Source: Trueperaceae bacterium (GTDB lineage: Bacteria > Deinococcota > Deinococci > Deinococcales > Trueperaceae). Taken from it: 64,000 nucleotides of DNA. Location of the stretch: NCBI GenBank assembly GCA_023954415.1, contig JAMLIB010000005.1, forward strand, positions 1-64,000. The letters are read 5' to 3'. Numbering within the stretch: position 1 is the first letter of the stretch; the number at the start of each line of letters is the position of its first letter. The translations under genes were made by a program, and so were the position numbers. The notes under the pieces are model-generated. The model had not been told where the DNA came from and ran no database searches. It worked only from the letters and a program-made list of their open reading frames with translations. This document shows, piece after piece, positions 62,068 through 64,000 of the stretch.

Positions 62068-63257
62068 CTGGCGCTGAACGCCCTACCCACGACGGCCCCG
62101 GCCGAGCCCATGACCGTAGGGGCCCCGTCGCCGACCGTCACCTCGACGCCGGCGGCGTTGCCCGCATGCACGTAGACGGGGAGAGTGAAGCGGTAGACGG
62201 CGCCGGGCGCGGCCGTCGTGTACACGAGCCGCTCGCCCTCGTTGCGCGCGGTGCCGCGGTAGACCTCGAGCCAGCTCGTGGCCCTCACGGTGATGAGGAC
62301 CTCGTTGCCGCTCGGAGCCGCGCTCGAAGTGGTGGGGCTGGAAGCGCCGGGCTCGGCGTCGGCGGCCGTCAGCGCGAACTGGAGCGTGCCGCCCTCGGTC
62401 AGGTCGACGGTCTGCTCGAGCGTCTGGTAGCCGTCGAGGCTCACGCGCAGCGTCCGGTTGGCGCGGGCCGTCACGGGCGCGGCGCGGATGGGAGTCACTC
62501 CGGGGAGCATGAAGCCGTCCACGGCCACCTGCGCTCCCGCCGGCTCGGTGATGACGTCGATGAGCACGGTGCCGCCGACGGGCGTGCTCGTCTGGCCCCC
62601 GCCGGCGAGCGGGGCCTCCAGGCCGGCGGCGGGGGGCACGGTGGCGGGAGTCGTAGGGGTGGTGGGGGGCACCTGGGTGACGGCGCTGCCAGGGCGGAAG
62701 AACAGGGCGTTGTACCCCCACACCGCCAAGGCCACGAGCGCGACGACGAGCAGCACGGTCGGGACCATCGGGTTGATCCGGAAACCCCGCCCGGTGGAGC
62801 GGCGCTTCGCCTGGCGCGGCGGCGGTTCGCCCCGCCGCTCCTTCTCCAGGCGCTCCTCCAGCGTGGTGAGACCGCCGGCGCGCTGGCGCTCCCGCTGGTA
62901 GAGCTCGAGGGCCTCGTCGCCGGGTAGGCCGACGGCGTGCGCGAACAGCCTCACGAAGTTGCGGGTGTAGACGTCCTCGGGAAGGTCCGCGAAGCGACCC
63001 TCCTCGAGTGCGCGCAGGTACTCGCGGCGTACGTGCGTCAGCTCGGCGACGTCGCCGAGCTCGAGTCCCTTCGACTCGCGCGCCTCGCGGAAGAGGCGGC
63101 CCAGGTCGCCTGCGCCGGCTTGGCGCAGGTCCGCGCCAGCTTGGCGCAGGTCCGCGCCAGCTTGGCGCAGGTCGGCGCCGGTTTGGCGCAGGTCCGCGCC
63201 GGCGTGGCGCCCGTCGGCGCCGGTCAGTCGGGAGTCGGTGTCGTCCGAGGGTCTCAT
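62064..63257 (-). CDS. RodZ-like helix-turn-helix membrane protein with N-terminal repeats
   Basis: A 397-aa protein with the RodZ layout. A cytoplasmic HTH_25 domain (about 52-125, LGRLFREARESKGLELGDVA) is followed by a transmembrane helix (about 165-183), a Pro/Thr-rich linker, a PEGA-like domain (about 222-285) and a DUF4115-like C-terminus. RodZ links MreB to cell-shape control. Unusually, residues 13-47 are five tandem 7-residue units (GADGRHA, GADLRQT and three GADLRQA). The ATG overlaps the psuG stop codon by 4 nt. Confidence 0.82.
   Translation of the reverse strand: MRPSDDTDSRLTGADGRHAGADLRQTGADLRQAGADLRQAGADLRQAGAGDLGRLFREARESKGLELGDVAELTHVRREYLRALEEGRFADLPEDVYTRNFVRLFAHAVGLPGDEALELYQRERQRAGGLTTLEERLEKERRGEPPPRQAKRRSTGRGFRINPMVPTVLLVVALVALAVWGYNALFFRPGSAVTQVPPTTPTTPATVPPAAGLEAPLAGGGQTSTPVGGTVLIDVITEPAGAQVAVDGFMLPGVTPIRAAPVTARANRTLRVSLDGYQTLEQTVDLTEGGTLQFALTAADAEPGASSPTTSSAAPSGNEVLITVRATSWLEVYRGTARNEGERLVYTTAAPGAVYRFTLPVYVHAGNAAGVEVTVGDGAPTVMGSAGAVVGRAFSAR
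63110..63215 (-). repeat. 21-bp tandem repeat inside the rodZ-like gene
   Basis: About five near-identical 21-bp units, each containing GCGCCAGCTTGGCGCAGGTC or a close variant, encode the 7-residue repeats. The length and in-frame period suggest growth by slippage. Confidence 0.85.
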
Positions 63258-64000
63258 CGCACACCCGCCCCTACGAGATCGGGCGCCGCGCTGCTCGCGC
63301 CCGCGTACGCCGCCGCTATGCGGGCGGCAAGCCTGGCGTTCTCCTCCAATAGACGGAGGTTGACGGTCATCGTCTCGCCGTTCGAGAGCTTGGCGACGGC
63401 GTCGAGCATGTAGGGGGTGGTGTCGCGGCCGTGCACGCCTGCGGCCACGGCGCTCGCCCTGGCTGCTTGGAGCCAGGTATCGAAGCGGTCGCGGGGGAGA
63501 CCGGAACTGACCGGGTTGCTGATGAGCACCCCCGCGCCGAGGCCGAGGCGCTCCTGGGCGCGCAGGACCGCCGCCGCGGCCGCCGGGTCGTCGACCCTGG
63601 ACGGCAGGGGGATCGCCGTCTCCTCGACGAAGAAGCCCGCCAGGCGGTCGGAACGGTAACCGACCACGGGCACGCCGAGGGTCTCGAGGCGTTCGGTGGT
63701 CGCCTCAGCGTCCAGGATGCTCTTGGGGCCGGCGCATACCGTCAGGACGCGGTAGTTGGCCAGCGCGACGAGATCGGCCGACTCGTCGAACGGCGTGTCG
63801 TGCACGCCGCCGATGCCGCCGGTAGCGAACACCTTGATGCCCGCCCCGAACGCAGCGAAGAGGGTGGTGGCGACGGTGGTGCCGGCGTCGCGCCCGGCTG
63901 CGAGCAGGGCGGCGAAGTTCCAGAGGGAGGCCTTGTCGGCGCCCCCGGACGCCAGGCGTTCGAGGTCGGGGGGCTCGAGGCCGACCCTGACCTCGCCGGC
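63254..64000 (-). CDS. psuG: Pseudouridine-5'-phosphate glycosidase, truncated by the window edge
   Basis: PsuG reversibly cleaves pseudouridine 5'-phosphate to uracil and ribose 5-phosphate. The visible 248 residues include GTTVATTLFAAFGAGIKVFA, the signature TGGIGGVHDTPFDESADL, VCAGPKSILD and the late NGETMTVNLRLLEENARLAA. The start lies beyond the window. It is upstream of, and overlaps by 4 nt, the rodZ-like gene. Confidence 0.93.
   Translation of the reverse strand, partial: AGEVRVGLEPPDLERLASGGADKASLWNFAALLAAGRDAGTTVATTLFAAFGAGIKVFATGGIGGVHDTPFDESADLVALANYRVLTVCAGPKSILDAEATTERLETLGVPVVGYRSDRLAGFFVEETAIPLPSRVDDPAAAAAVLRAQERLGLGAGVLISNPVSSGLPRDRFDTWLQAARASAVAAGVHGRDTTPYMLDAVAKLSNGETMTVNLRLLEENARLAARIAAAYAGASSAAPDLVGAGVR

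Noticed and set aside
63110-63215. CRISPR array
   Set aside because: The 21-bp units are directly adjacent with no spacers and lie in frame within a coding sequence.

Overview
The window is a GC-rich bacterial chromosome segment with no insertion sequence, prophage, CRISPR array or integron. Several features point to the Deinococcota, most likely a Trueperaceae-like lineage (inference): a cinA-recA arrangement, a Thermus-like RecA N-terminus, Thermus-like CarD, EF-Tu, L31 and L33 proteins, a csaB gene for S-layer-type anchoring, and many apparently leaderless genes. In these a TANNNT -10 box sits 5-8 nt before the start codon, as known from Deinococcus.

Layout. Positions 1-1666 carry the start of recA and all of cinA (minus strand), followed by a possible small RNA (1738-1832). 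Positions 1.9-4.8 kb hold a MoxR/VWA pair. Positions 4.9-11.1 kb are a minus-strand block: pyrG-udk-DUF5693-csaB and a TPR protein. Positions 11.3-15.5 kb hold gmk, rpoZ, argR and a large exported TPR protein. Next come a TraB-family protein, a GAF histidine kinase behind a small upstream ORF, L31 and SufE. The run aroA-cmk-nadK-LpxB-like (19.9-24.0 kb) is tightly overlapped. A cobalamin riboswitch then precedes a btuF-btuC-btuD importer (25.1-28.0 kb). Positions 28.1-30.5 kb encode the two-enzyme sulfolipid pathway (sqdB, sqdX), followed by a GT2 glycosyltransferase and an MrfA-type repair helicase. Positions 36.3-41.0 kb are a minus-strand tatA-tatC-aroQ/G-ferredoxin-small protein-gcdH group.

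Positions 41.2-55.1 kb form the information-processing core. It contains four tRNAs (Thr-Tyr-Gly-Thr), tuf, rpmG, secE, nusG, rplKA, an L10 leader, rplJL and rpoBC. After it come an RNase H-fold protein, CarD, and a minus-strand membrane/transport block that ends in rodZ and a truncated psuG at the right edge.

The most striking observation is that tuf, and the visible part of recA, use almost only G- or T-ending codons, with TTG for every leucine in tuf. All neighbouring genes use the usual C/G-ending codons. The two genes lie on opposite strands, so the bias follows the coding strand. The protein sequences remain normal, and in tuf the bias stops abruptly six sense codons before the stop codon. 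I know of no described mechanism that explains this.
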